From Nymphaea colorata (lineage: Eukaryota; Streptophyta; Magnoliopsida; Nymphaeales; Nymphaeaceae), in contig NC_045142.1 of assembly GCF_008831285.2 (NCBI RefSeq), forward strand, positions 1,617,001 to 1,681,000: 64,000 nucleotides of DNA. The letters run 5' to 3'. Shown here one piece after another: positions 12,285-23,243 of the stretch. The position numbers were made by a program, and so were the translations under genes. Numbering within the stretch: position 1 is the stretch's first letter; each line of letters starts with the position of its first letter. Under the pieces are notes generated by a model. That model made no database searches. It was not told the origin of the DNA and saw only the letters and a list, made by a program, of their open reading frames with translations.

Positions 12285-15200
12285 CTCCCCCTCAAGTTGG
12301 GCATACATATCAAACATGCCCAACTTGGATACATTTCTCTCAAATGGAGTTACACTTAAGGCCTTGGTTAGGACATCAGCAGTTTGGTCTTCAGACTTCA
12401 TGTAAGGTAGCGTTAATTCCTTAGCATCAATTCTTTCTCTGATGAAGTGACGGTCGATCTCCACATGCTTTGTTCGATCATGAAGAACCGGGTTGTTAGC
12501 CAAGTTAATTGCAGACTTATTATCACAATACATCCTCATAGGCCCTTCAATCTCTATTCCAATATCTGTCAGTAAGATCTTCAGCCATAACAATTCTGAT
12601 ACCCCAGTAGCCACAGCCCTATATTCAGCCTCTGCACTCGAGCGGGAACACACATCTTGTCTCTTGCTTCTCCAAACAACCAAATTTCCCCCTAAGTAGA
12701 CGCAGTATCCTGAAGTAGATCTTCTGGTGTCAACACAGCCTGCCCAGTCTGCATCAGAATACCCTTCAACTTCAATAGATCTTTGTTGCACATATAGAAG
12801 TCCCTTTCCGGGATTCTTCTTCAAGTAGCACAAAATTCTATCTACAGCCTTCAAGTGCACATCTGTAGGTGCATGCATGAACTGGCTCATCACATTTACA
12901 GCAAATGTGATATCAGGTCTAGTCAGAGTGAGATAAATCAGTTTGCCAACTAGACGTTGATATCTCCCTTTAGCTTCTTCACCCAACAGTTCTCCATCTT
13001 TGCTACCAAGTTTATGCCCAGCATCTATAGGAGTAGAGGCTGGTCTGCATCCCAGTTTTCCTGTCTCTTTTAGTAGATCCAGGGTATACTTCCTTTGACT
13101 AAGTACAAGAGTTGTACCTGATCTAGCAATTTCAATACCCAGAAAATACTTCAGCTTACCAAGATCTTTTAGATCGAATTCAGTAGATAGTAAACCCTTT
13201 AATCTTGCTATCTCTTCCTTATCATCACCTGTAACAATCATATCATCAACATAAACCAATAGTAGAGTAACTTTACTCTCTCTTCTCTTTACAAACAGGG
13301 TATGATCTCCATTTCCTTGTTTGTAGCCATGTTTCTTCATAACAAGTCTGAGTCGTTCAAACCATGCTCGGGGAGACTGTTTCAGCCCATACAAAGCTTT
13401 CTTCAATTTACAGCATTTTCCAGGCTTCTCAAAACCTGGTGGCATGCACATGTACACTTCCTCTTCGAGATCTCCATTGAGAAAGGCATTTTTTACATCA
13501 AGTTGGCACATCTCCCAACCCTTCAGCACCGCCAATGAAATAATAACTCTAACAGTCTTCATCTTTGCAACAGGAGTAAACGTCTCTAAGTAGTCGATCC
13601 CATATTTCTGACTGAACCCCTTGGCCACCAATCGTGCTTTGTACCTTTCAATGCTACCATCTGGTTTGTACTTAACAGTGTAGACCCACTTCGACCCAAC
13701 CAAGTGGGCTGCTTCAGGAATATCAACCACCTCCCATGTCTGATTTCTGTCTAAAGCTTCCATCTCTTCTTTCATTGCATGAGACCACTTAGTGTCACCC
13801 TGAGCCTCTGTAGCATTCCTGGGAATCACAACCACAGCCAAGGAGGATACAAAACATTTATAGTCAGTGCTCAATCTAGAGTAAGATACGAAGTTACCAA
13901 TAGGGTGCTGGGTACATGACCTGACCCCCTTTCTCAAGGCAATAGGAAGATCCTCCTTTTCTTTTCCAACATCTTGCTTCTGTACACGACTTGGATCATC
14001 CAAGGAAGAAGTAGGATTGGGATTCGGTGTAACCTCCTCATCATCAATCACCTTGTCAGTACAAGCTCTTCTCCTGGAATACACCTGTCCAAACATACGA
14101 TTACCCTCTTGTTCTGTCACCAAAGGATGCTCTCCCTCCTTCTCCTGTTCATGTACATCAGTAGTCGTCCCCTCTTCATCTTTGCCATCTTCATCTTTGC
14201 CAAGCACCTTGGCAACAGGATTCTCTTCACGCCTGTAATCCATAAAGTCTGTAAACTGAATTTCCTGTGTGGGAGAATACTCTTCCTTAGACATTAATTT
14301 CTCCCCCTGAAGAGAATTCTCACCAAAATAGGAGACATGTTCCAAGAATGTGACATCTTTGGTAATGTGAAGACGACCAGTGGTAGGATCTAGACATTTA
14401 TAACCTTTTTGAGTGGAAGAATACCCAAGAAAGACGCCCTTAATAGATTTGGGATCAAGTTTTTTCACATTGGGACTGTGGTTATGTATGAAACACACAC
14501 ATCCAAAGACTCGAGGAGGAAGATGAAAAGGTTGACTACTCCCTGGAAGCATAGAGTATGGAGTACGACCCTTTAGCACACGACTGGGCATGCGATTAAT
14601 CAAGTAGACACTAGTAAGGATTGCATCACCCCAATAGTATTTTGGGAGATGTCTTTGGAACAGTATGGCTCGGGTGACATTGAGCAACTGACGATTTTTC
14701 CTCTCAGCAACCCCATTTTGAGGGGGGGTATAACTACAGGATGTCTCATGAACAATCCCCCTCTTTCGAAAGAATTCTTCAACAGTGAGACACAGATATT
14801 CACGAGCATTATCAGACCGAAAAGTCTTGACAGAATTTCCATATTGGTTTTCCACTAGGAGGATGAAAGTTTCAATAATGTGAGGCACCTCACTACGATC
14901 TTTCAACAAATACACAAAGGTACATCTTGAATAATCATCTATAAAGGTTATAAAGTATTGAAAACCACCACGAGAATGAATGCCCGAAGGCCCCCACACA
15001 TCAGAATGAACCAAGGAGAAAGCTTTATTAGAACGACTATTTGAAATTGGATAAGAAGCTCTAACATGCTTCGCAAACTGACACACATCACATGATAACA
15101 TGGAAATGTTTAAACTAGAACATAGTTCAGGGAACAAATGTTTCAAAATCCCAAATGGGAGATGACCAAGGCGTTCATGCCAAAACAAAAATAACTGACG

Positions 15201-16628
15201 ACACTCTTCCTCCTTCTTCTCTGTTCTGCTGACTGCTGACATAAGAGCTGTGACAACGCGTATAGGAAGCCGATACAGCCCATCAGACACCAAACCAATC
15301 CCAATCCTCTTCCCTGTCACCAAGTCCTGCAAAACACAACGTTTTTCAGAAAATATAAGCTCACACTTCAGTTCCTTGGTAATCTTACTAACAGATAACA
15401 AATTTAAGGGAAGATGAGGAACATGTAAGGCATCATGAACTAAAAAATTATTTAACAAGGAAAGACTCCCTTTCCCTGCCACTGAAGTAAAGGAACCATC
15501 GGCAAGGGACACACGTTCCTTTCCCGAGGATAGCTTGTAGTCATGGAAAAGCTTGGGGTTGCCAGTCATGTGATGAGTGGCACCGCTGTCAACAATCCAT
15601 TCACCCATAGAAGAAGTACCTTCTCCCCCTGAAACAGCCAATGCCTGATTGATCTTCACCTCATCTGGTGTATCTGCCTGACCAACATCAATCTTGCTCA
15701 AATATGCTCGTAGCTCACGGATCTGCTCTGCAGAAATAGAACCTTTCCCATCACTCAGACTTGTTGCAGACGATACAGGCTTCTTCCCACTCGAAGACCT
15801 CCCCCTACTATCCTTCTTCTCTGGATACAGGTCCCAACAAAAATCCCTAGTATGACCAAGTTTTTTGCAATGAGTACATTTTCGAGAAGAACGAGGAGTT
15901 CCCACAGGGGCACGGCTAACATAGGCAGACTGTTCTTCCCCCTTTCGTCCACTAGAGAGCAGCCTTCTCTGTTCTTCAGCTTCAACACGGGAATAGACAT
16001 CTTCAATACTAAATGATTCGTCAGAGTTAAGAATCTGACTCCTTATATTTTCAAAGTCATCATTCAGTCCGGATAAGAAAAGGAATACCCTGTTTTCCCA
16101 TTTATCAGTCATGTACTGCATCTGGTCGTGAGGACACCTCCATGGAATATCAGAGTGATAGTCAAGGTCCTCCCACTTAGATTTTAATGCTGCATAAAAG
16201 TCTGCAACCGAGAGAGCACCTTGTCGCAGGGAATATACATCCTTCATAAGTTGATACACACGAACTTTCCTTTTCTTTTGGCCATACATCTGCTCCAAAA
16301 TAATCCACATATCCCTTGCAGTCTTCTTACGAAGAATGAGGGGTTGGATATCCGGGGACACTGAATTGACAATCCAGGTTTTGACCTGGTTGTCTTCAAG
16401 AAACCATGTATCCCAAGCCAGACTATCTGCAGCAGGTTCAACCTTTCTCCCATTCACATAGGCAATGCGTCCTCGCCCAGCAATCCCCATGGTAATCGCA
16501 GCAGACCATCGGGAATAGTTCTCCTTGGTAAGTTGAATGGTGGTAACCTGAACCGGTACATGATCAGTCCGCGCAGACACAACATCAGGCAGAGTAGTGT
16601 TGACTGAAGAAGAAGACGAGTCAGCCAT
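12279..16628 (-). CDS. copia gag-pol polyprotein
   Basis: A 1449-residue polyprotein of an LTR retrotransposon. I start at the ATG at 16,628 (Met-Ala-Asp-Ser-Ser), because the open frame upstream of it has no ATG. Domains in order: copia gag to about residue 230; zinc knuckle CX2CX4HX4C at 251-264; aspartic protease Asp-Ser-Gly-Ala at 347-350; integrase with HHCC finger (H484, H489, C513, C516) and catalytic D543, D606, E642, the last two spaced D(35)E; reverse transcriptase about 963-1205 with YVDD at 1126-1129; RNase H with D1292, E1335 and D1369. Every catalytic motif is present and there is no frameshift or premature stop. The stop codon falls in the 3' LTR. The product would package, cleave, copy and integrate the element's RNA. 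Confidence 0.97.
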   Translation of the reverse strand: MADSSSSSVNTTLPDVVSARTDHVPVQVTTIQLTKENYSRWSAAITMGIAGRGRIAYVNGRKVEPAADSLAWDTWFLEDNQVKTWIVNSVSPDIQPLILRKKTARDMWIILEQMYGQKKRKVRVYQLMKDVYSLRQGALSVADFYAALKSKWEDLDYHSDIPWRCPHDQMQYMTDKWENRVFLFLSGLNDDFENIRSQILNSDESFSIEDVYSRVEAEEQRRLLSSGRKGEEQSAYVSRAPVGTPRSSRKCTHCKKLGHTRDFCWDLYPEKKDSRGRSSSGKKPVSSATSLSDGKGSISAEQIRELRAYLSKIDVGQADTPDEVKINQALAVSGGEGTSSMGEWIVDSGATHHMTGNPKLFHDYKLSSGKERVSLADGSFTSVAGKGSLSLLNNFLVHDALHVPHLPLNLLSVSKITKELKCELIFSEKRCVLQDLVTGKRIGIGLVSDGLYRLPIRVVTALMSAVSRTEKKEEECRQLFLFWHERLGHLPFGILKHLFPELCSSLNISMLSCDVCQFAKHVRASYPISNSRSNKAFSLVHSDVWGPSGIHSRGGFQYFITFIDDYSRCTFVYLLKDRSEVPHIIETFILLVENQYGNSVKTFRSDNAREYLCLTVEEFFRKRGIVHETSCSYTPPQNGVAERKNRQLLNVTRAILFQRHLPKYYWGDAILTSVYLINRMPSRVLKGRTPYSMLPGSSQPFHLPPRVFGCVCFIHNHSPNVKKLDPKSIKGVFLGYSSTQKGYKCLDPTTGRLHITKDVTFLEHVSYFGENSLQGEKLMSKEEYSPTQEIQFTDFMDYRREENPVAKVLGKDEDGKDEEGTTTDVHEQEKEGEHPLVTEQEGNRMFGQVYSRRRACTDKVIDDEEVTPNPNPTSSLDDPSRVQKQDVGKEKEDLPIALRKGVRSCTQHPIGNFVSYSRLSTDYKCFVSSLAVVVIPRNATEAQGDTKWSHAMKEEMEALDRNQTWEVVDIPEAAHLVGSKWVYTVKYKPDGSIERYKARLVAKGFSQKYGIDYLETFTPVAKMKTVRVIISLAVLKGWEMCQLDVKNAFLNGDLEEEVYMCMPPGFEKPGKCCKLKKALYGLKQSPRAWFERLRLVMKKHGYKQGNGDHTLFVKRRESKVTLLLVYVDDMIVTGDDKEEIARLKGLLSTEFDLKDLGKLKYFLGIEIARSGTTLVLSQRKYTLDLLKETGKLGCRPASTPIDAGHKLGSKDGELLGEEAKGRYQRLVGKLIYLTLTRPDITFAVNVMSQFMHAPTDVHLKAVDRILCYLKKNPGKGLLYVQQRSIEVEGYSDADWAGCVDTRRSTSGYCVYLGGNLVVWRSKRQDVCSRSSAEAEYRAVATGVSELLWLKILLTDIGIEIEGPMRMYCDNKSAINLANNPVLHDRTKHVEIDRHFIRERIDAKELTLPYMKSEDQTADVLTKALSVTPFERNVSKLGMFDMYAQLEGEC
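12285..12293 (-). other. polypurine tract of the copia element
   Basis: On the minus strand GAGGGGGAG abuts the 3' LTR, the expected place and composition for the plus-strand primer. The same bases encode the last residues of the polyprotein, so the tract is also coding sequence. Confidence 0.9.
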
Positions 16629-17120
16629 GATCACGAGGTAGAAGTGGCTGCCAAAGAACACACACAGCAGCAGTAACCGAGAGAAGAGGTGAGATGACGC
16701 AGTCGGGGATCAACAGCGGAAGCGGCGGGAGCTGCGGAAGCAGCAGGACACGGCGGAAGCAGAGGGCCGCGCTTGGCAGCGCGCGCCGAGAAGAGGCGAC
16801 GGCGTCGGACGTCGGCGTCGGTGGTCGGACGTCGGCGTCGGCAGAGGCGTTGGCAGAGACGTTGGCGTCGGCAGTCACGACACCAGCGACGCAGCAGCGG
16901 TCACAGCCACGGCGGGGCAGCGACGGAGGCAGTCACGCGGCCACGGTGCGGCGACAGCGGCGGTGGTCACGGTCACAGCCAGGGCAGCGGCGGCGCAGCA
17001 AGGGCAGCGGCGGCGGTGGTGGTAGCGACGGCGACGGTGGTAGCGGCGGCGGCAGTCAGGGTTGGAACTTCACAACCATAGAACAAAAAAAAACAGATTT
17101 TGTTTTCTCCAAGTCCGACG
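16629..17120 (-). other. GC-rich leader of the copia element
   Basis: The untranslated stretch between primer site and gag start, about 490 bp. From about 16,700 to 17,060 it is strongly GC-rich and built of imperfect GGC/GAC/GGT-like triplets, unlike both the LTRs and the gag-pol gene. The glycine/serine-rich frames it gives are triplet-repeat artefacts. It may be the packaging/dimerisation leader, or captured host sequence. Confidence 0.75.
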
Positions 17121-17132
17121 GCTCTGATACCA
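17121..17132 (-). other. primer binding site (tRNA-iMet)
   Basis: On the minus strand TGGTATCAGAGC lies directly next to the 5' LTR. This is the standard plant copia primer site, complementary to the 3' end of initiator methionine tRNA. Confidence 0.95.
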
Positions 17133-17372
17133 TGTAGAAACAAAATGTGCACGAGAGTAGAAGAAAGCACACAGATGTAACGTGGAAAACCCTCGACTCG
17201 AGGGAAGAAAAACCACGGGTGAGGAGGTCTGGTGCCCACTAGCCTCCAGACACTCTCTCTCTTCAACACTTCATTAACTCAAAGATTAGGGTTTACAGAA
17301 GTATAAGTAGTCCTAATTAGGACAAACCGGATCGGGTACGGATCCGGACCCGAATAACAAAACCCGTCAACA
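17133..17372 (-). repeat. 5' LTR of the copia element
   Basis: 240 bp, TG..CA ended, no mismatch seen against the 3' LTR. It would supply the promoter for minus-strand transcription of the element. It is followed on the plus strand by the ACTTG target duplication. Confidence 0.97.
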
Positions 17373-17377
17373 ACTTG

Positions 17378-19700
17378 TATGTGGATCCACCACTAGTTGG
17401 TGGTCCATGCATGAATTTCATCTTATGTTGTGTTGTGCACGTCCTATTCCAAGCAACCAAACTACCTGTAGTTTGACGTTTCATTAACTTTTAAGTAATT
17501 ATATTTTAACTGAAGGCGACCTCGCTGTCAATTTCAGGTTTCAGTAACTTTCAAGTACTTCTATGAGTTGAAGGTGGGTTCGACCACTAAGTCTTAGAAA
17601 GACAACACTTCAAGAAAGTTCAAGAGACAAAATGGCGAGGTTACGACTTGATCAACCTAAGATGCATTGTTCACATTATCTTCTTACAACCTACCACCCT
17701 CTTGCCTAAGGAGTTTAGAGTAACCGGTTGGACCAGCGAATGGTAGAAGGCCGGCCAGTATTTGGTTTAATTCCCTGTACGTCAACCATTTATGCCAGCC
17801 GATACAGCCCTATATATGTTGATGAAGCTTATCCTTATTGTGTGCTCCAAACACCACTAGTTGTGTAAAAAAACAAGTGCACTCTATGAACCTTGAGATG
17901 CACAATGTACAAATCACACATATATGTCGCTAGTGCACACCATGTAAATCGGCAGTGGGTCGCAAACAACAACTGGTGCGATACCTACAACAACTGGTGT
18001 CATTCATGTGACAACTAGTTGAATTTACCTACAAGGTTAGTGCATAATATGCATATTGTGGTTTTCACACTGCGGCCTGTCTTTACAGTAGAGGAACAAG
18101 ATAAAATCATGGAGAAAATTAGCCAGCCAAACGAACACGCAATTTAACATGGAAAACCCCCAATCTTGGTGAAAAAACCACAGGCAAAAGGATTCCCTTG
18201 TGAAGAGATAAAGCCAGTATATCAGAGACCATTTCACCTCTGTCTCCGTCCAACACCATTTTGACCGACAGAACGATAAGAACAAAAATAAAGGGGCAAA
18301 GAAACATAAACACCTGGAAAAGGAATACTCCAAGAGGCTGCCCTTCATCTTTTCTATCCTTCTTCTTCTCTTCTCTTCTCCATGCACTCTTCACACGCAG
18401 TAACCACTGCATCCATCTTCTCTTTCCTTCTCAGTGACCTTCTACAGTCACAAGAGCGCCTCTGCCCCTCCAATTTTTTTTTTCCCTCCTTTTCTCTCTT
18501 CAACGATCGGACACCTGCCAAGAGAACTCCCACCACAATAACACCGTTTGGATGGATGCAAATTTAAAGAAGAAATATGAAACAAAATGAAAGGGATAAA
18601 ATTAATGAAGAAATTTAATGGAGGAAGATGAAACAAAAAATAAAGAGAGGGAAATTGATGAAGAAGGAAAGGGAAAAAAGCTTTGGATAGAAACGAAAAC
18701 AAGTGAGAAAAAATATATCAAAAACTAATGTTTGTTTAATTGTACAAAAGAAATGAAAGGGAAATATTTATTTATTTACAATAAAGCCCCCATTACCCTG
18801 ATTTTAATTGCATGTAAGATTTAAGGTGATTACGTTGGATGTTTATTTATACTTTCAAGTCATCGTACTTATTTGTGGGTTATTCCACTTTTTTAGCGAC
18901 TTGCAACAATAAGACTTTTTTTATTTTTTAAGAAAATTTTAAAAGCCTATCTACCAATGAATAACATATTTAACGAACTAGCTCATCGTTTGGTCTTGTA
19001 AAGACTGTAGTATTTCCAGTTTTTATTACTAAAATAAATAATGATATCTCAACAAGTGAATAAATAATTGTTTATTACAACATCTTATGAAGACTCTCGA
19101 GTTGATGTGCATAAGTATAAGTTCACGTATGTACCAAAGCAACTCTAAACTCAAAGACAAATGAGAAAGAAAGGGGATTTTGGCTGTGGTGGTGGAGTTT
19201 TATCATATTCACCGTACAAAATTTTACAATGAAGTTTTAAATACATAATACAAATAGAAAAATCTTATTTAATTATTCATTATAACATTTTACATGAAAG
19301 ATAATCAAATTAGCAAGCAACAAAAATTCCAAATCGAAGTAAGAACCAAGTACTACTAACTATTGGTACAAATCTGGATCCAAATGTCTTATCACCGTTG
19401 TATAATGAAATAAACTTTTGATGAGTCAACTCGCTGATCTGATAATGTGATCCAAATATGGATCCAAGTCCGAGTCATGGGTTTGGCAACTATGAGCAAT
19501 ATACTATTGTGATGTTGTATCATCGAGTCGAGCTGACCCAGTTATCGACTCGTGTCAGCGCAGCCCTTGAGTCGATGCCGTGGTTCAATTCAAACACGTC
19601 CCGGCTTTGTAGGTCAGTGATTCGGACAGAAGAACCGGTGGAACCGCCGTTCTCCACAAGCTTTTTCGTTTCGATAATCGTCTTCGGCCAAAATGGTTGG
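17378..19700. other. intergenic region with a possible relic LTR
   Basis: No gene is recognisable. Around 18,120-18,190 the sequence has the ACATGGAAAACCCC...GAAAAAACCAC arrangement that also occurs in the LTRs of the nearby copia element (ACGTGGAAAACCC...GAAAAACCAC), on the same strand. That suggests a decayed copia LTR within about 18,070-18,540, but its ends and target duplication are not visible. The rest is AT-rich without features. Confidence 0.45.
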
Positions 19701-20612
19701 AACAAAATAGTTCCGACACAGCGCGGCTCCCATCCCGGTCAAAGCAGATGACAAGACAATGAAGACATCCTCTTCTTCTTGTCCCCGTCAAGGCAACTCC
19801 ATCTCCGCAGCCCCATCCCTTCGAACCAGGTCGACAGGCCGTCAAATGACGCCGGCGACGGTCAGACATCCTCCTCTTCCTCCTACCCTTATTCTTCTTC
19901 TTCCGATAGTCTATATATTATCGTATTAGATTTGAGTTTCATGTTTTTAGTTGCAGGGATTCGTCCGGGGATGTATTTGAAGGGCGTAGGTTTCAGGTGA
20001 ACCGATTGCGCTCTTTCCTTCTCCTTCGTCTGTTTCGTTTCTTTCCCAACAATTTCTTTTTTCCTTTTTTTTCAGCAGCGATCCCCGCGTTGTTTTATTG
20101 AAGGCCATTCATTGGTTTCAGGTCAACCGATTGCCCTTTTCTGTGGTTCGTCTTCCCTTCTTCTCATTCTCATTTTTCCTTCATCACCCACCGATTCCTT
20201 CTTTGCTGCAGAGAAACACCGAATATTCCTTCTTCTTCTCCATAAGATGCAATTTTGTTTCAGCGCATCCGATCAGCTTCCTTTTGCCCGCAGGGATCTG
20301 CCTTTACCATCATTGGTGTAATATATGATGTTCATCTATCGGATTAGTCTCTTCTGTTGTATTTATCTCGTACAATTGGGAATTGTTGTTATCTTGTGCG
20401 GCTTTTTTTTTTTTATAAGGATGGTCGAAGCACGAAAATTAAGCTCATTCTATTACTTCTGACTCCTATGTGATTTGACTGTTTTCTGATCTTGGTTTCG
20501 TCATTTATGATCTCTGAGTTCTTATACATATGTGGATACGAACTTGAACGCCCCTATAACCGACTTTTCATGCAGAATGATAGTCTTCCTGATTCTTTCT
20601 TCCTCTTTTTGT

Positions 20613-20920
20613 CAAATGGATGCTTTAAAATGCACCCAGCACTCGCCATTGACAAGTTGAAGGTGTAGGTAGTCTCTAATCAGTGCGATTCTTATGGGTG
20701 AACTTTTGAGTTGGGTTGGCTGGCTCTCTCTTTCTCGTTCTCTCTCTATCTTCCTCAAATCAATGGTCTAAAATTCACCGCGCACCCGCATTGCACAGTT
20801 GAGGTGTATGTCATTTCTCACCAGTTCGATTCTTATGGGTATTGAACTTTTGAGGTCAGTTGGCTCACTTTTGCTTCTTTTTTTTTTTTTCTCAAATGGA
20901 TGCTTCAAAATGCACCCAGC
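20613..20920. repeat. tandem repeat of about 140 bp, two copies plus a partial third
   Basis: Units begin near 20,613, 20,756 and 20,893, each with a diverged form of CAAATGGATGCTTCAAAATG. The first two go on to share the stretch around GCGATTCTTATGGGT. Divergence between units shows the duplication is old. Confidence 0.8.
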
Positions 20921-21864
20921 AGCCGCAGGTGCTGCTCGGACACGCCATGGAGTCAATGCGCGTCCAGTGCAGTCAGCTGCACCTGCCTATTTTCGTCGAT
21001 ACTTTGTTGTGCACCCGATTCGAGTCACCCGTGAGACGGGTGCGGTCACACCGTATGGAGGACAGAATCGTCTTCCTTGCGAAGTTTTTTTTTAGAAGAA
21101 TCGATGGTTAATTAGGACTAGGGCTCGATCGATCGATCGCCATTTCGATCGTTTACTTTCCCTGCCCCGTGGGAGCTTCCCAACTCCCGGCGAGTTTCCG
21201 GCGCGGGCTTCTGGGGCGAGCTTCCGGCAACCTTCAGGCTGATTTGAGCAGCGAAAGGTCGTTTTGTCTGGGCGAGATTCATCCCCACTTTGATTTTTCC
21301 TCTCCGCCAAGATTCAGCCCCCTTCCCGTGACCCGCGTTTCTCTCCGGCGTTTCGTCCCTTCCTGGTTTGCTCTCTCGTTTTCGTGCTTCATTTGCTTGT
21401 TTCCCTTCTCGTTTGATGCTCTCTGGGGTTGAGCATGGTCGACTGATCTTTTTCTGTTTTGTTGTTTAGTGTCTTTGTATTATCTACTGTTTTCGTTTAT
21501 ATTATTTTCGTGTGATGTCGTTTTTTCCTTTGCTGCATATCAGCATATGTCTGTGTTTCTGTTGTATTTGCTATATGGTCGACTGATTTTCTTTTTCTGT
21601 TTTATTCGCAGCATTTGCCTACTTTTCTCATTTTCTGTTGTATTCCAGTTTATTGCAAACTTATGTGCATCACTTCTGTTGTGAGTTTGTAACAGAGTTT
21701 TTTTTCATTTCCTTTTAGTATTTTTACTGTGTTTATGCAGATTTTTCCCCTTGTTTTTTCTCTTCATTTATTGCATATATTTGCAGTTTGATGCTATATA
21801 TATATATATGCCCACACCTGCACCCAAGTTTTTTGAAATTTGTTTCTCCCGCACCTCCTCACCA

Positions 21865-22255
21865 AATGTAACATAGCTTGGATCTGCCAAGGAACACCAA
21901 GAGCAAAATATTCTAACCTAATGTTTTTCCTAGCTTGGACAGTTTCGTTTCCATCAGTTCTCTTTGAATATCCTCATTCACTTTTTCCTTAATTCGAAGG
22001 ATCGTTTTTTTCGTTTTTTATTTTTTATTTATTTTTTATCCAATGAGTTGGTGTCATTTTAGTCACATTTGTTGACTGAAGTATTTGGATGATCTGACCA
22101 AATTTCTACTGGTTTCCGACTCGGATCCACCAAGAAACTGCATCACCAGAAACAAAAATGTTCTAAATTGATGCTTTTCCTAGCGTGGGCTATTCTGTTT
22201 CAGTCAGTCCTTTCTGAATATGCTCATGTGATTTTGCCTTAATTTGAAGGACCAC
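21865..22255. repeat. diverged tandem duplication, about 243-bp offset
   Basis: Segment 21,865-22,003 recurs at about 22,110-22,250. Shared landmarks are TTTTTCCTAGC, GTTTC-(A/C)-TCAGT and CCTTAATT-GAAGGA, in the same order with many substitutions between. Confidence 0.75.
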
Positions 22256-22284
22256 CAATGTCATGTACCCTTTCAACGAGTAAG

Positions 22285-22690
22285 ATCCATGTCTCTTTTT
22301 AAGAGAAGAACTGCCTTTTTATCTTGGGCATTACCTTGATAAAATTGTATTTCTCCTATTTGGGGGAGGGGTGTTTATATTTGCTTCTTTTGGTGAGGAG
22401 GCCCGAAGATGATTAAGTTGCCTGTTTGTCTCCGTATCTGTTGGGATTCTGGAGTAGAAATCTGAAATTTTTTTCCAAAGTAGGCATATAAGCTCTTGTG
22501 TCACTTGTTTTCTCATTTCAAGAGGAAATTACCTTTTTAATCTCAGGTATTGCCTTGATACTCAGATAGGAATTAATTTCTCTTTTTGGAAGGGGTGGTG
22601 AGGGGTGTCTACATTTGCTTCCAGAAGATGACTAAGATTCACTCTGTTCATGTTTCTATTGGTTGGGATTCTGGACTACGAAAAATTTCC
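22285..22690. repeat. diverged tandem duplication, about 230-bp offset
   Basis: Segment 22,300-22,475 is repeated at about 22,520-22,690. Common blocks are ACCTTTTTA/GCCTTTTTA, TTGCCTTGATA/TTACCTTGATA, GGGGTGT-TA-ATTTGCTTC and TTGGGATTCTGGA. It is a separate event from the repeat just before it. Confidence 0.75.
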
Positions 22691-23081
22691 ATAGATTTTA
22701 TATTAAAATCTACAAATGCAATGGAGTTGCAGCTATCATCTGCCTTAAGAACCTCAAATCAGAAGCTTTAGTTAGATTGTTTCCTTTCTTAGTTGTCTAT
22801 TCCTGGAGAAATTTGTAGACTGGACCATGTACTTGTGGCTCCCTTAGGTATAGCTTTGTTCTGAAGTTTTTCTGAGACATAGGGTGCGATTTTGGTGATT
22901 TTACCTTGTCAAGCCAGGTGACTAGCCGCCTAGTCAACTATTTGCTTAGTCGGTACCCAGCCACATGGTCAGTAGGGCCATGAACTGCACTACTAGTGGT
23001 GAATAGTTAGTAGGTTTTTGAGACAGTCCTATGTTTGGTTAGTTTGTTTTTCCTTTTTGTGAAGAAGAGGGAGCTTCGCTT

Positions 23082-23083
<2 letters not shown>

Positions 23084-23162
<79 letters not shown>

Positions 23163-23243
23163 GTCTAAACTATGTGGTTTGCTTGATTTATATATATATA
23201 TATATATAGAAGTCTAAACTATGTGGTTTGCTTGATTTATGAG
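23084..23243. repeat. (CT)n(TA)n microsatellite plus 49-bp duplication
   Basis: A CT run passes into about 60 bases of TA, followed by two copies, 49 bp apart, of a segment starting GAAGTCTAAACTATGTGG. A shorter TA run separates the copies, so the microsatellite edge was duplicated with its flank. Confidence 0.9.

Larger units (their letters stand above)
12045..17372 (-). mobile_element. complete Ty1-copia LTR retrotransposon
   Basis: A 5,328-bp element on the minus strand, bounded by two 240-bp LTRs that begin TG and end CA. It is flanked by the 5-bp target duplication ACTTG (12,040-12,044 and 17,373-17,377). It carries a tRNA-iMet primer site, a polypurine tract and a single gag-protease-integrase-RT-RNase H frame. 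Integrase before reverse transcriptase is the copia order. The LTRs appear identical base for base and the frame is unbroken, so the insertion is young and may still be competent for movement. The short LTRs and iMet primer fit small copia lineages such as Ale/Retrofit, but that placement is inference. Confidence 0.97.

Noticed and set aside
16694-17137. Plus-strand Gly/Ser-rich frames
   Set aside because: They are translations of the GC-rich triplet-like leader of the minus-strand copia element, without conserved domains.
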